Positions 35,275 to 46,240 of a stretch of 64,000 nucleotides of DNA are shown one piece after another. This stretch comes from Camellia lanceoleosa (lineage: Eukaryota; Streptophyta; Magnoliopsida; Ericales; Theaceae). The stretch lies in contig CM045762.1 of assembly GCA_025200525.1 (NCBI GenBank), forward strand, positions 102,326,682-102,390,681, in the 5' to 3' direction. How positions within the stretch are numbered: the stretch's first letter is position 1; each line of letters starts with the position of its first letter. Both the position numbers and the translations under genes were made by a program. The notes beneath the pieces are model-generated. The model was not told where the DNA came from and made no database searches. It worked only from the letters and a program-made list of their open reading frames with translations.

Positions 35275-36226
35275 TATATGTGTATTCAATTGAACTCTTA
35301 TTTTTTGGGGGATATTTATGCCATAAGTATTCATATTTGTTTCGATTACACATTTATATTTACTACTTTTTGCCATGGTTTGTGAATTAGCACACAGAAT
35401 AAATAAATCTGATGTTAGTAGGTAAGATTGACTCACTCATACGAGCAATCGCCCTTGGCGCTAGGTAGCGAGTAAGGATGAGACTAGTGGCTTATTATAT
35501 TTGGAGCCAAAAGAGAGGCTAAAATTATCCGCCAACTACGCCGCCTTGGTTGAAGCCAAGATGAGGTCTTGTTAGAGACCGATGATGGATATGAGTACCC
35601 ATTTTTCCATGATGTGCCTATTATGGATAGTTAGATGCGAGATCTCATTTGATGCTTGAGAGGCAAGTAAATAGAGAATTCGAGTTAGATGCTAGGAAGC
35701 GACTTGAGCGCTTAAGAGCGACGAGACTAAGATCTGTACGATGTATGAGTTTAACATCACTCTTTGGAAAAGTTACTCCACTATAGCATGCATTCATATT
35801 GCATGTGCTTATCAACCCGTTAGCGAGGTGAGAGAATGGATCCTTGCTTCCTCACCTTGTGAATCCTAAAAGTCATTTTTTCCAATGACTTCACTTTGTG
35901 CCTTTTGTGACCTTTGACTCTGTCATAAGATGGGGAGTTGATGTTTGGCTACTTTGGTATGTTGCTTGAAGTCATTTATGATTCAACTTTAAGGAACATT
36001 ACTAGGAAAGCGGTCAATTCCAAGTTAAATGATATGAGGGTGAAGGGAAGTTCATCTAGTTCTATATCTCTGCTTTATATTCACTATCGACAACTCACAT
36101 CACTCTGTATAGGATGGTGATTGAGTGTGAATATAATGCAGGACCTAGGAGGGTCAAATATGCTCTTCGAGGGCTAAGAGATGTTTTGGACCAACGTAAC
36201 TAGATGGGTCTGGGTACATAAGACAC
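35275..36226 (+). other. Copia 3' non-coding region
   Basis: About 1.3 kb lies between RNase H and the 3' LTR. No open frame with recognisable similarity is seen. Confidence 0.6.
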
Positions 36227-36510
36227 TATTTCTATTTCTTTTTGGATTAACGTCTCTATGTTGGCTCATTTTGAGTTTCTAGTACAAAGCTCCAACATGC
36301 AAGTGTTCTCAGTGGTCAGATGGTTCATTGGCCAGTATAAGATTGTTCAATATTTTGGCAGATTGAGATATTTCTTTTTCTTTTTGGATTAACGTCTCTA
36401 TGTTGGCTCATTTTGAGTTTCTAGTACAGAGCTCTCACATGCAAGTGTTCTCAGTGGTCGGATGGTTCATTGGCTAGTATAAGATTGTTCAATATTTGGA
36501 CAGATTGAGA
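36227..36510 (+). repeat. 142-bp tandem duplication before the Copia 3' LTR
   Basis: Two adjacent copies, anchored by TTGGATTAACGTCTCTATG at 36242 and 36384, differ at only a few positions (for example CCAACATGC against CTCACATGC). No protein is encoded. Confidence 0.85.
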
Positions 36511-36540
36511 TAGAGATGTGGCAGTGTCATGCCAACTCAT

Positions 36541-36554
36541 GTGCAAGTGGGAGA
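36541..36554 (+). other. Copia polypurine tract
   Basis: GTGCAAGTGGGAGA immediately precedes the 3' LTR start TGTTGGAAATC. It is the expected primer for plus-strand synthesis in this lineage. Confidence 0.75.
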
Positions 36555-37002
36555 TGTTGGAAATCGGGTCGGGTTTTGAACCTGGATTTGGCCGCCCATG
36601 TGGTATTACCCATGTCTTATTCAAATTACCCATGTAATTTGAATTTTTCTATTTATCTTGTTAGGATAACCCACTATCTACATCTAATCTATCCTATCCT
36701 ATTAGGAGATAGGGATGGGAGGCTACATATCTAATAAATAATATATCAGATACGTTATGTAAATGGGTGGTACCAATAACATTCTCCTTACTCTCTCTCT
36801 AACTCTCTCCCATATGAGAATAATCAAGCCTTCGCACTGTGATTAGAGAGAATGATACTCACATTGTAGTATCACTCCATTGTTGGGTGTTTTTGTTCGT
36901 GGTTGTGAAGCACGTGATTTACTCACAAGGTTCTTCGTTTCGAATTTTAACACGTAAAGTATGCCTAAATCAATTTATCATCTGTGTTATAAATTTCTTA
37001 CA
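36555..37002 (+). repeat. Copia 3' LTR
   Basis: 448 bp, TGTTGG...TTACA, uninterrupted, followed by the TTATA duplication at 37003-37007. It serves as the reference for reconstructing the position of the insertion in the 5' LTR. Confidence 0.95.
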
Positions 37003-37367
37003 TTATATATATATAAGTAAAACAACACAAAATCTTGACTTTTTTTTTTCGTCATTCATAAATTGTAATGACTACCGTAGTAAAATCTCTATTAAATTAT
37101 ATAAAATTATTTATTTTAATATTATTATTGATTTTATAAAAAAAAATTAAATAGAGTATAATTTTAATAAATTAATTAATTCAGCTACATTAAAAAAAGA
37201 AAAAAAAATTAAAATTTATGTATAATTCAGGCAATTCGAGTTAAGCTTTGACAGACAATTTCAGATTACAATTTAGATTTAGGCGCGTCTAGATAGCTCT
37301 TAACACAACTTAAATTGAGTTTGGACAATCTCTCGATTCATCCGAAACTCGCCTAAGTTGCACCTTA

Positions 37368-37497
37368 GGTTTTGTTTGGGGTGATCTACTTTAAATCATT
37401 TTTTTTCATTTGAGTCATATCATTTTTTTTATCACATTGTATAATTTTTCATAAAAAGTAAAAAAAAAAAATTATTTAAGTCTTTCCAAACAAATCA
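37368..37497. mobile_element. Small MITE in the P2 promoter, 130 bp
   Basis: TTA is duplicated at 37365-37367 and 37498-37500. The ends GGTTTTGTTTGG and (reverse complement) TGATTTGTTTGG match at 10 of 12 positions, and the interior is A+T-rich. It lies about 110 bp upstream of the P2 telo-box. Confidence 0.6.
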
Positions 37498-37610
37498 TTA
37501 GTTGGGAATAAGCGGTAGTCGGACTCTGAACCCGGAAACAATCTAGTGACCCGATTTAAGTAGGATCCGTTTTGCTCACCCAAAAGAAGAAGAGTGACCC
37601 AATCCAGGTG

Positions 37611-37629
37611 AAACCCTAGCTATATATAA
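37611..37629 (+). promoter_or_regulatory. Telo-box and TATA box of the P2 gene
   Basis: AAACCCTAG (37611-37619) is a telo-box, common in promoters of plant ribosomal-protein genes. It is followed directly by TATATATAA (37621-37629). Transcription probably starts near 37655-37665. The 5' UTR to 37821 has a (CT)n run and a (GT)n run and may include a small intron (inference). Confidence 0.8.
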
Positions 37630-37821
37630 TGGAGGTGGTATAACACGCTGCGCTTGTCTTCTCCTAGTTTGTGTTCGAAACCTGCGTCTCCTCCCAATTC
37701 TTCAGATCCATAGCCTTTCTGGTACTCTCTCTCTCTCTCCATCGACATGTATATATGTATGTATGTGTAACATCTTTGCACTGTGTGTGTGTGTGTGTGT
37801 AAAGGAATTTAAGAAGAAGAG

Positions 37822-40800
37822 ATGAAGGTAGTCGCTGCATATTTGCTGGCCGTGTTGGGAGGCAACACCAGTCCTTGCGCCGATGATCTCAACAACATCC
37901 TCAACTCTGGTATTCTTTCTCTTACATCTCGTTTATATACATATTCATCTGCAATGGAAATCTTGATTTTTACTTAAAGTTCTTGGTAGATATTATTCTC
38001 TTTCGACTTAATTTGTTTTATAGTCTTATGGGATTTGGTCGTTTCTTGATTTTATTTTACTGCTTAGTTTTAAGTTTCTGCTTTTATCAGTATCACATTA
38101 TTGCTTTAAAACTCCAACATGTATACATATGTATGTATACATGTAGATTTTTTGTTTGTGTTGTCTTCATTTTGAAGACTTGGAGCATTTCCAACCCTCC
38201 ATTACTTTTTTCATCTAATTTTTTATTCCAAATTTGAGTAAAAAACTTAATTTGATATGAACTTCTCCAATCTTTTCGTCAATTTTGATATATATGTATA
38301 TATATATTTTTTTAAAAAAATTCCCTTTTATCCCAAATTTCACTTTTCATCAAATTTGACGAATAAAATCATCTTCAATATCAAATCAAGGGAAAACTAT
38401 TTTTCATTAAATTGTTAATTCGTCAAATCTTTCATAAAATTTGAATTTGGTGGGGTTTCGGATATGTGAAGCATTGGAGATGATTTTTTTTTTCTCCATC
38501 AAATTTAATGAAAAGTGGAATTTGGAATGAAAGGGAATTTTTAAAAAGATTTTGATGAAAATTTGATGAAAGGGGAGTAGTTCATATCAAATTAAGCTTT
38601 TTACTCAAATTTGGAATCAAAATAGGTAGTGAATAGCGTCTCCAACCGTTGACTTTTTTTCCATCAAATTTGTTCAAGAATTTAGACCAAAAGTTTCATG
38701 TGATATAGCTCACTCCAATGGTGAGAACAAAATTTTTCTTTTTATCAACTCTTTTTAAAAATACCTTATAGCATCATCAATCATTCACCAAATTAGTCAT
38801 CAAATTTAAATTTGATGAATAATTATAATGGTGGTGTTAAAATTGTGTCAGTGTGTTATAGCATCTCCAACCTTTAACTTTTTCTTCCATGTAATTTGTC
38901 CAAGAATTTATAGTAAAAGTTTGATTTGATGTAGCTCACTCCAATGTTGAAAATCCAAATTTTTGTCAAAATGTTAAAAATACCTAAGATCATCCTCCAA
39001 TCCTTCATCAAATTTAAATTTGATGAAAAATGCGATCCAATGCTTTCATCAAACTCAAATCAAATCAAGTTTTCACCAAATATTTCATCAAATGAGGTAT
39101 GAATCAAATCTTTCACCAAATTTCCAACAACTCATTTTCACTTAAGTTTGATGAAATTATTAAAAGACAAAGAATTGGAGATGTGTTTTTTTCCACTTAA
39201 ATTTGTTAAAGGAGTTTTTTGGGATATGTTGGATATTTTTAAAAGATTTGATGAAAATTTGATTGTCACTATAGGAGTGAGCAATATCAAATCAAGTTTT
39301 TCATCTTAATTTTTGAACAAATTTGATGAAAAAAAAAGTAAATGGTTGGATATGCTCTTAAACCCCCAACCCCCCTAACCTAACCAATTCAGGTGAAAAC
39401 CCCCCATCTTCATTTTTTTTTTTAACAATTTCATCAAACTTAAGTAAAAAAAAGATTGTTGAAAATTTTATAAAAGATTTGATTCATACTTGATTTGATG
39501 AAATATATTTGGTGTTGATTTGATTGGAGTTTGATGTAAGGATTGGATCTCATTGTCACTACAATTTTCATCAAAATTAATTTTGATGAAGGATTTGGTG
39601 AATGGTTGGAAATGCTCTTATATGACCGAAATTTTAAAAGGATCTGCCCAAGGCAAGAGAACTGGGGTGGGGCAGGAGAACTGGGGTGGTCAATGCAAAA
39701 AGAAGGGAGGGGGGGGGGGGGAATAATTTTTTTAAATTGTTTATTTATTTATTTATTCTTAACGCACACTTGACATATGCTTTAACATCTCCATTGCAGT
39801 ACTCATTCACTCTCTAAATTACCATACACATAAAAAGAGGGAGGGGGGGGGGGATAATTTGTTTAAATTGTTTATTTATTTATTTATTCTTAACTCACAC
39901 TTGACATATGCTTTAACATCTCCATTGCAGTACTCATTCACTCTCTAAATTACCATACACATAAAATGGGTTCACTTTTATTCCTCTATGTTAGTTAACA
40001 CAGTACTACACAATTTTAACACCTCCATTTGTGATTCTCTAACCTAAATTGTGGTGCGTACAGTAGACTCATTTTGCCTTTTAGATATCCCCAAATTAAT
40101 GACTAATTAACTAGGTTGCTTATTATGCAATTGTTTTATTTGGTTATGACATCAACTTTTATAATTTTTTATGTAATGCAAAATAAAACTCGACTGCTGT
40201 TTCTTTGACGACATAAACACAATGTTGAAACTAGTGTGATCTCAACTGCTTTAATCCCGAAACTGATTTTTCCTAGAGTGACTAGGGATTGGTTATCCTG
40301 AAACAATCTAATGTAAGATGCATTTCTTTGACGACATAACCACAATGTTGTATTGTATTGTTTGATATTATGGCTTTGTTTTGACATCGTATAGTTGGAG
40401 CTGAGGCTGATGATGATAGGATTCAGCTCCTTTTGTCGGAGGTCAAGGGTAAGGATATAACAGAGCTCATTGCATCTGGACGGGAGAAGTTGGCATCAGT
40501 TCCTTCTGGTGGCGGTGGTGCTATTGCAGTGACCTCATATGGTGGTGGTGGTGCTGCTGCTGCTCCAGCAGCAGCTGAGCCCAAGAAAGAGGAAAAGGTG
40601 GAAGAGAAAGAGGAGTCAGATGATGTAAGTTTTTATCCACTTAATCACATTGTTGCTGGAATTCTGATATTTGTGACATCTCATTTTGCCCAGCTACTTG
40701 TGTTATTTCAGTTCTCCTTGCATCTTACATGGTTATCTGAGCTTCAACCTGTTTACTGGTTAACTTGTTTAACATTGATGGATTCAAACTAACCATAACA

Positions 40801-41054
40801 CTGATGGATTCAAACTATATTACCCATTCATTTTAGATAAAGGTGAATGTTATAGTTAAGTGTCATATGAGGTGCCACAGCAGATGGTTCCCAAATATGC
40901 TATTCAAATATGACCAGTCTAGCATTATTCTATTTTTAAATTGTTGAGCATTCATGCCTGCTCTTTGCATATGAACAACTTTCAGGCATAATGGTATTGA
41001 TTTCTCTTTTATTCCAACTTGCTGCAGGATATGGGCTTCAGTCTTTTTGACTAA
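37822..41054 (+). CDS. RPP2: 60S acidic ribosomal protein P2, three exons
   Basis: Stalk protein of the large ribosomal subunit that recruits and activates translation GTPases as P1/P2 dimers on P0. Coding exons are 37822-37909, 40395-40624 and 41028-41054, joined at GT-AG introns of 2485 and 403 bp, giving 114 residues, the normal length for plant P2. [15 protein letters not shown] starts the helical dimerisation domain, and DDLNNILNS and [20 protein letters not shown] complete it. A Gly/Ala hinge ([17 protein letters not shown]) leads to the charged tail and the invariant C-terminus [11 protein letters not shown], split by intron 2 after SDD. The ATG at 37822 is the family start. No lesion is seen, so the gene is probably active. 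Intron 1 is unusually long because of repeat insertions. Which P2 paralogue this is cannot be decided. Confidence 0.96.
38181..39640. repeat. Cluster of inverted-repeat MITEs in P2 intron 1
   Basis: About four nested or tandem copies of a short element are built from AAATTTGATGAAA-type words in both orientations. Their edges read GGAGCATTTCCAACC (38182), GCGTCTCCAACCG (38635), GCATCTCCAACC (38865) and the inverse GGTTGGAAATGCTC (39603-39617). They account for most of the intron length. Confidence 0.7.
39700..39964 (+). repeat. Tandem duplication of about 130 bp in P2 intron 1
   Basis: Two nearly identical adjacent units each start with a G-run (GAGGGGGGG type, from about 39707 and 39838) and end CCATACACATAAAA (near 39832 and 39964). 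Differences include CGCACAC against CTCACAC. Confidence 0.9.
40199..40346 (+). repeat. Short direct repeat in P2 intron 1
   Basis: TTTCTTTGACGACATAA, followed after one or two bases by ACAATGTTG, occurs at about 40200 and 40322. It is possibly the terminal repeat of a small non-coding element. Confidence 0.6.
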
Positions 41055-41699
41055 GAAGTTCAGATTTCTTCTTTCCTCCACAATTCAGAGGAATGTATGC
41101 TTAAACTTTTTGTTATGCAGAGTGACTGTAGCTTTTGGTTTTTCATTTATTTGGTAGAAAAAAAACTTCGCAAATTAAAAAAAAAATACCTCTCTACTTG
41201 TCATATTTTGTTTGTTTTATTAAACTAGTGAATTTTGTTGCTCTATTCCAAATGTGTCTAATTTAATGTTTTTGATGAATTATTGGTTTTTTTGGTGTGA
41301 TTTTGCTTTTAGTATTCCGAGTATATAGGGGTATGTGATTCGTCTGTACTGCAGGCTTCTAACAACGGTCTTTCTTGCAGATTACTACTCTATGCACTGC
41401 TCTTGATTTTAGAAAAAATCAATCTGTGAATTAGTTAGGATAGGAATTTTTACTTGTTTCAAGGTTTTAGATTTAAAACAAATCAATAAATTAGCATTTA
41501 AATTAATAAAATTAAAAATTGAAGATTTATTTTGTTACAAGGTTCAAATGAGAAGGATTTATAGTCTAAATATATATCAAAATTTTTGCTAGTATATAGT
41601 TTTACTGGTTTCAAATTAAAATCCTAAGTTCCTGTATAGATATATGTGTATTATAATAATATTTATTTTCATGATGTGGCATAGTTTGAAAATTAATGG
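41055..41699 (+). other. P2 3' untranslated region and downstream DNA
   Basis: The 3' UTR starts after TAA 41054. A polyadenylation signal cannot be fixed with confidence. No other gene is seen. Confidence 0.5.
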
Positions 41700-41714
41700 T
41701 TAGTAGTAGATATT

Positions 41715-41946
41715 TTGTTTTATCACCAACAAGGTAATGGTGTGAGTGCAATGCTTTCTCGCTTTGCGAGTTCTGACTTAAGCGGAGCTTGTCTTGGGAG
41801 GTCAGGGTAAGTTCTCAGGTTATAGTCGCTTCACTTAGAATGACCAATAGGACACTCTGGTGATCTCTGCAAGGGATACTACGTTGAACCTACGGGAAAG
41901 TAGGAAGGATTTTCTTGTAATACAAAAAAAAAAAAAAAAAAAAAAA
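41715..41946 (+). mobile_element. Possible SINE or retroposed RNA with a poly(A) tail
   Basis: A moderately GC-balanced stretch (CTTTCTCGCTTTGCGAGTTC, AAGCGGAGCTTGTC, GTAGGAAGGATTTTCTTGTA) ends in an uninterrupted run of over 20 A at about 41924-41946, within A+T-rich DNA. This is the shape of a plant SINE. I cannot make a convincing A-box/B-box pair or a target duplication, so it remains a candidate. Confidence 0.35.
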
Positions 41947-43325
41947 ACAATGTAGAGCCTCTTTTGTTACAAAATAGTTTATTTTAATATTTGTTTATAA
42001 TTTATTAGGCAAAAATGGTGGTTTAGTTTCTATGTTTTAATTATTAATTTTTAATTTGTACTATTATTTAGTGAAGACTTAAATTGGTTTAGTGAAATTT
42101 TCTTCTCTTCATGTCATGTGGCAACTTTACATATGTTAAAATAAAAAAAATTATTATATACAGCGTAAGTAAGTTTTGAACTCAAAATCTTGGGTATCAT
42201 TAAGAATATATTTATTATTAAACAACATATATATTATAATATTAAATTCTTTATTCTTTATTTTTATTATTAGTTATTTGAATTGTACATGTATTATGTG
42301 TGTCACCTGTTAGTTTACAATAAACTATACCAAACATGACTTGTATTATGAGTTAGTATGAAAAATATGATAAAATGAAAGAAATTCTTTTGAGTGTATA
42401 GTACACTAAAAGAAATGAGGATTATAACATTAAACTTAATTTTTTTTTTTCTTTTCATCTGATGTAATTTTTTTGTAAATTTTGTTGACTTATTAAAGAG
42501 ATTTTAGCTTAAATTAGGTTGTTTGGTGCTTTAGAAAGATACCATGGGCAATATTGTCTGTTAATATATATTTTGGTGCTGTCAGCTATTTAATGTTTAG
42601 TTTACGACAAGGGTTAAAAAGTTATGCGAATATGAACTTCAAGCTGGGGAGGGGGGAATGTAATTTTTGAAACTTTGGGAAAGAATCTGTAATTTAGTTA
42701 AACTTTCAGGGGTTGTAGGTAACTTGCTCAAAAATATAAAAATTTTGTATATGTTTGTATTTATTGATTTTTTTAAATATTTGTTTTGAAATATTTTATT
42801 TTTTAAATGGATCTGTATTTAGAAAATAAAAAATTTACTTAAAATTTTATTTTATTTAAAATTTACCTAAATCCTAAATTCTAAAAAATAATAATAATAA
42901 TAATAATAAACTTCAATTTTCAAAAAATCAATCAAAATCAAATGAGGTGATTGTATTTGTCTACATTATTAAACATATTTCGAGATGTTCCGAACATACT
43001 GATTGAAAATTACAAAAACAAAGCTATCACATTTATACTAAAAACACAGTATTTTTATTTTCACATTCTTCACCTTTTATTTTCTTTTCTTCATTTGAAT
43101 ATGGTTTAAATTGGGACGTTAGATAGAGTTTTTAGTAGTGTTACTGGCCAATAAAAGATTATAAATGAGATTAGTCCTCCAAATGTAGTTAGCCAAGCGA
43201 GAATGAGATAAAATGGAAAGAGCGGCCATAGCTAATGGTTTCATCAAAACTTAAAAAAAAAAAGAGTCTAGTCATTTATGGAGGAGGGGGAAAAGGTGCA
43301 AGAGATAAACCCTCCATGGGAATTT
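41947..43325. other. A+T-rich intergenic DNA
   Basis: No gene is seen. There is an (ATA)n run near 42889-42907. Confidence 0.6.
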
Positions 43326-43330
43326 AGGAC

Positions 43331-44064
43331 TGATTTTGGGTGTCCTAAAAAAGTGTATTTTTTATCTTTTTGGACTAAAAAAGTTGAGAAAAAAATATGG
43401 AGGTTTGGGTTAACTTTTTGACTTTTTTGGAAAAAAAAATGTATTAAAAAATTGTATAAAAAAAGTGTGTAGGAGATGATTAGAGAGGGGTGGGCCCTGT
43501 ACAATCGGCAGGAGTGAATTGGAGTTGGAAATTATTGGCTAATTTTTGTACAAAGCACTGGACAGTTTTGTTTGGCCTGTGGGGGTCATCACGGGTCCCA
43601 TTTTAATAATCTGAACTGTTCAATGTGTGTAACTCGTCGAACACTATGTACCTATAAAAAATCACGTTAATCAGATATCGATAGCTATCTGATCAGATTT
43701 ATTTATTTTTCAATCATTAATTATAACACCATCCATTTGTTGTACATAACTGATTTGATTATATAGTTATCGATATCCGATCAATGTGATTTTTTGCAGA
43801 CATATAGTACTCGACGATTTCTACACATTAAATGGTTCAGATTATCAAAACGGGACCCATGATGGCCCCCATGGGACGAACAATGGCGTGTGTAAAAATC
43901 ACACCCAATCATTTCTTTTTTCTCCATTGCCGCACACAGCAGCTGCACACACATCAATTCGGTGTGTACTTTTTTTTGAAGAAAATTGATTTTTTAATTT
44001 TTTTTTTTTTTTTGGTGAATAGTGATATCTTAGACTTTTTAGCTTATTTAGGTTAAGCCAAACC
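43331..44064. mobile_element. Tourist-like MITE interrupted by another element
   Basis: The left half (43331-43500: GGACTGATTTTGGGTGTCC, AACTTTTTGACTTTT) and right half (about 44000-44064: TGGTGAATAGTGAT, then AGCCAAACCAGCC) match the two halves of the MITE at 45152-45420. A TTTA-like flank is present on both sides. The palindromic element below separates the halves. Confidence 0.65.
43527..43935. mobile_element. Long-inverted-repeat MITE, probably Mutator-like
   Basis: The left arm contains CATCACGGGTCCCATTTTAA, ATCTGAACTGTTCAATGTG and AAAAAATCACGTTAATC. The right arm contains the near reverse complements (GATTTTTTGCAGACAT, ACATTAAATGGTTCAGAT, AAAACGGGACCCATGATGG). The arms exceed 120 bp. 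The interior words (AATCNGATATCGATA) also occur in the MITE at 57387. Exact ends and the target duplication are unclear. Confidence 0.7.
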
Positions 44065-44995
44065 AGCCTTTACTTTGAAAATTGAGAATAACTTTTTTTT
44101 CAAACCCTAGCCTCTTTTTTCTCCTTCAAAATTTTAGAACCCTATTCCAGCATCTTTTCTACCTTTTTATATATCTGTTGTCTTTCAAACAGGTTTAAAA
44201 CAGCGGCACGATTTTTGAGGTGCTGTCGCACGTGCGAAAAAAGTCAACGCACGTGCGGGAAGAACTTTTCTTCACAAGTTTTGCATTTTTGCTTATTTTA
44301 TGCTCCTACTATGTACAACCTGATTGACATTAAACAGTCATAAAATATATAGTTTGACAAGCATGTAAAGTTAAGAGATCTTAATTAACAGCCTCAGTGT
44401 TGTACAATTCGGCTTTAATCTCATCCCTCAGCTTACAACTTGCTAGTCCTCAAGTAAGAAATAAAGAAGAAAAGAAAAAAATTAAACAAAATCTAGCTAT
44501 CTCCTCTTTCGTGGGAAGAACGGTTGCATTTAGCATATGCAACAAACCTTTAAACCACAAAGTTACTCCAAGTGGACGAGTAAAGTCTCACGAGAGTTTT
44601 TAGAAATGATACCCACAAATATTAAAATATTCATATCTATCCAGCAACAATCAATCACACTGCACCACTCAAGAATTAACTCATGTGCCACTACAGTATA
44701 ATATTAAGACATGATGAGTCATTGAAGACACTGTAGACAAGTATGAAGGAATCTATTGAGTAAAGACCGCAATTTAGTATTACACAAATCAAGTTCTATG
44801 TATTTGTGAATGTTAGTAGAACACATCATCAGTAACATCAGTGTAACGTGCAATCTCTATAACTAGTTAACTGACCACTATAATAGCCCAATATAACTCA
44901 TAATAACTCCCAACATATAGAGACAAGATTAAACTTTTGTAACCTGAATTTTCAAAATATTTTTTATTTTTTATTTATTTATTTATTTTTTTAAA

Positions 44996-45143
44996 GATTG
45001 TGAAATGTCCTTATCCATTAAGCTTTCTAATCAACCCTTGTAGCAAGCATTAGGCCAATGACTCTCAAACTAGACGGTTTTAGGACACTAGGTGTGAAGA
45101 CACCCTTACAGGCTTAATAACTCGAGTTAAAAAGGTTACGAAT
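44996..45143 (+). repeat. 148-bp direct repeat, first copy
   Basis: Contains GCCAATGACTCTCAAACTAG and ACACTAGGTGTGAAGACACC. It is repeated at 45446-45593 with scattered substitutions (mid-80s percent identity by eye). The MITE at 45152-45420 lies between the copies, so the duplication either pre-dates it or is unrelated to it. Confidence 0.85.
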
Positions 45144-45151
45144 CTGAATAA

Positions 45152-45420
45152 GGGGTTGTTTGGGGTGTCCTAAATAAGTGCACTTTTTATCTTTTTAGAC
45201 TAAAAAGTTGAGGTTGAAAATATGAATATTTGGATTAACTTTTTGACTTTTTATAGAAAAATGTGTAATAAAAAAATTGTAAAAATTGGTTTGTAGGGGA
45301 AAAATAGAATTAGGAGTTGTGCAGCCGTAATTGTTGACTTTTGGTGAATAGTGATAACTTTTTAACTTTTTGAGTAACTTTTTGGCTTTTTGGCTTTTTG
45401 GGGTGTTCCCAAACTTGGCC
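45152..45420. mobile_element. Tourist-like MITE, 269 bp
   Basis: TAA at 45149-45151 and 45421-45423. The left end is GGGGTTGTTTGGGGTGTCC and the reverse-complemented right end is GGCCAAGTTTGGGAACACC. Internal TTTTTGGCTTTTTGGC and AACTTTTTGACTTTTTA words match the copies at 34348 and 43331. Confidence 0.88.
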
Positions 45421-45445
45421 TAAGTCTTTTTCCTTATTTTCCTTA

Positions 45446-45593
45446 ATTGTGCAATGTCTAGATCCCTTAAACTTTCTAATTAACCCATGTACCAAGTATT
45501 GGGCCAATGACTCCCAAACCAGACAGTTTTAGGGCACTAGGTGTGAAAACACCCCTACGGGCTTAATAACTTGAGTTAAAGAGGCTATGAACC
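45446..45593 (+). repeat. 148-bp direct repeat, second copy
   Basis: Matches 44996-45143. It is followed by a (TTTTA)-rich tract and non-coding DNA to 46198. Confidence 0.85.
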
Positions 45594-46240
45594 CAAACAA
45601 GTCAAGTTTTATTTTTATTTTTATTTATTTTTTATTATTTTAAGAATCAATGCTAGTCATTTATTCTTTCCTGCAACACTAGCAATTATTAATGATATAC
45701 ACTAGGAATTATAATAGAGAAGTCACCGCTATGATAGTGTGTTCATGTGAGTCAAGGCATAATCATGATAAGTGTACTAATATCACATCCACAAACAACT
45801 ATTTTAGTGCAAACATTACATGCTAGTGTTTACCCAATAAACTCTTTTCATACAAGTTTACTATGCTTCCCAATTAATATATGCAAATATCATCACCCTA
45901 CTAGCAACAAATCAACATCAAGTGAAGTAGTGCTTTCAAGTGAAGCAGATATAAGCATGAATTATGAGCCAAATAGAAATGCACAAAATAAAATACCCTC
46001 ATTCCCCAACTTGAATATGACATTGTCTTCAATGGAAGCAAATGCTAAGTAAATAGGCAAGAAAATATTATCAGAGATTGTAGGTACACATCCAGGTAGG
46101 CAAATAGTAACACATACACACACACACTTTTTTTTTTTAGAAAGAGAAATAACTAAAAGTAAATACATAAATGAAAGAGACAAAAAAAAAATAATAGTCT
46201 AGTACTATTGAGAATCTGGTGGTGGCGATGGGTGGAAATG

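Larger units (their letters stand above)
16560..37002 (+). mobile_element. Ty1/Copia LTR retrotransposon, broken up by later insertions
   Basis: Both LTRs, the primer-binding site, gag, protease, integrase, reverse transcriptase, RNase H and a polypurine tract are present in order on the plus strand, flanked by TTATA. After subtracting two large insertions and their duplications, the element is about 8.0 kb. The LTRs are about 450 and 448 bp and look high-80s percent identical by eye, so this is an old copy. Pol carries stops, a 22-bp duplication and a MITE, so it is dead. Confidence 0.95.
44065..46198 (-). other. Non-coding 3' part of a retroelement-like sequence
   Basis: Read on the minus strand this follows the 'plant transposon protein' gene copy 2. 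It contains CTTGAGGACTAGCAAG (44456 back to 44441), a phrase I associate with the segment before the 3' end of non-autonomous gypsy-type elements. Two CGCACGTGCG palindromes lie at about 44227 and 44252. It also contains the duplicated segment and MITE listed separately. A non-autonomous LTR element is the best guess. Confidence 0.35.

Noticed and set aside
41715..41946. tRNA gene or snoRNA before the poly(A) run
   Set aside because: No cloverleaf, C/D boxes or pol III terminator could be built; kept only as a SINE-like candidate.
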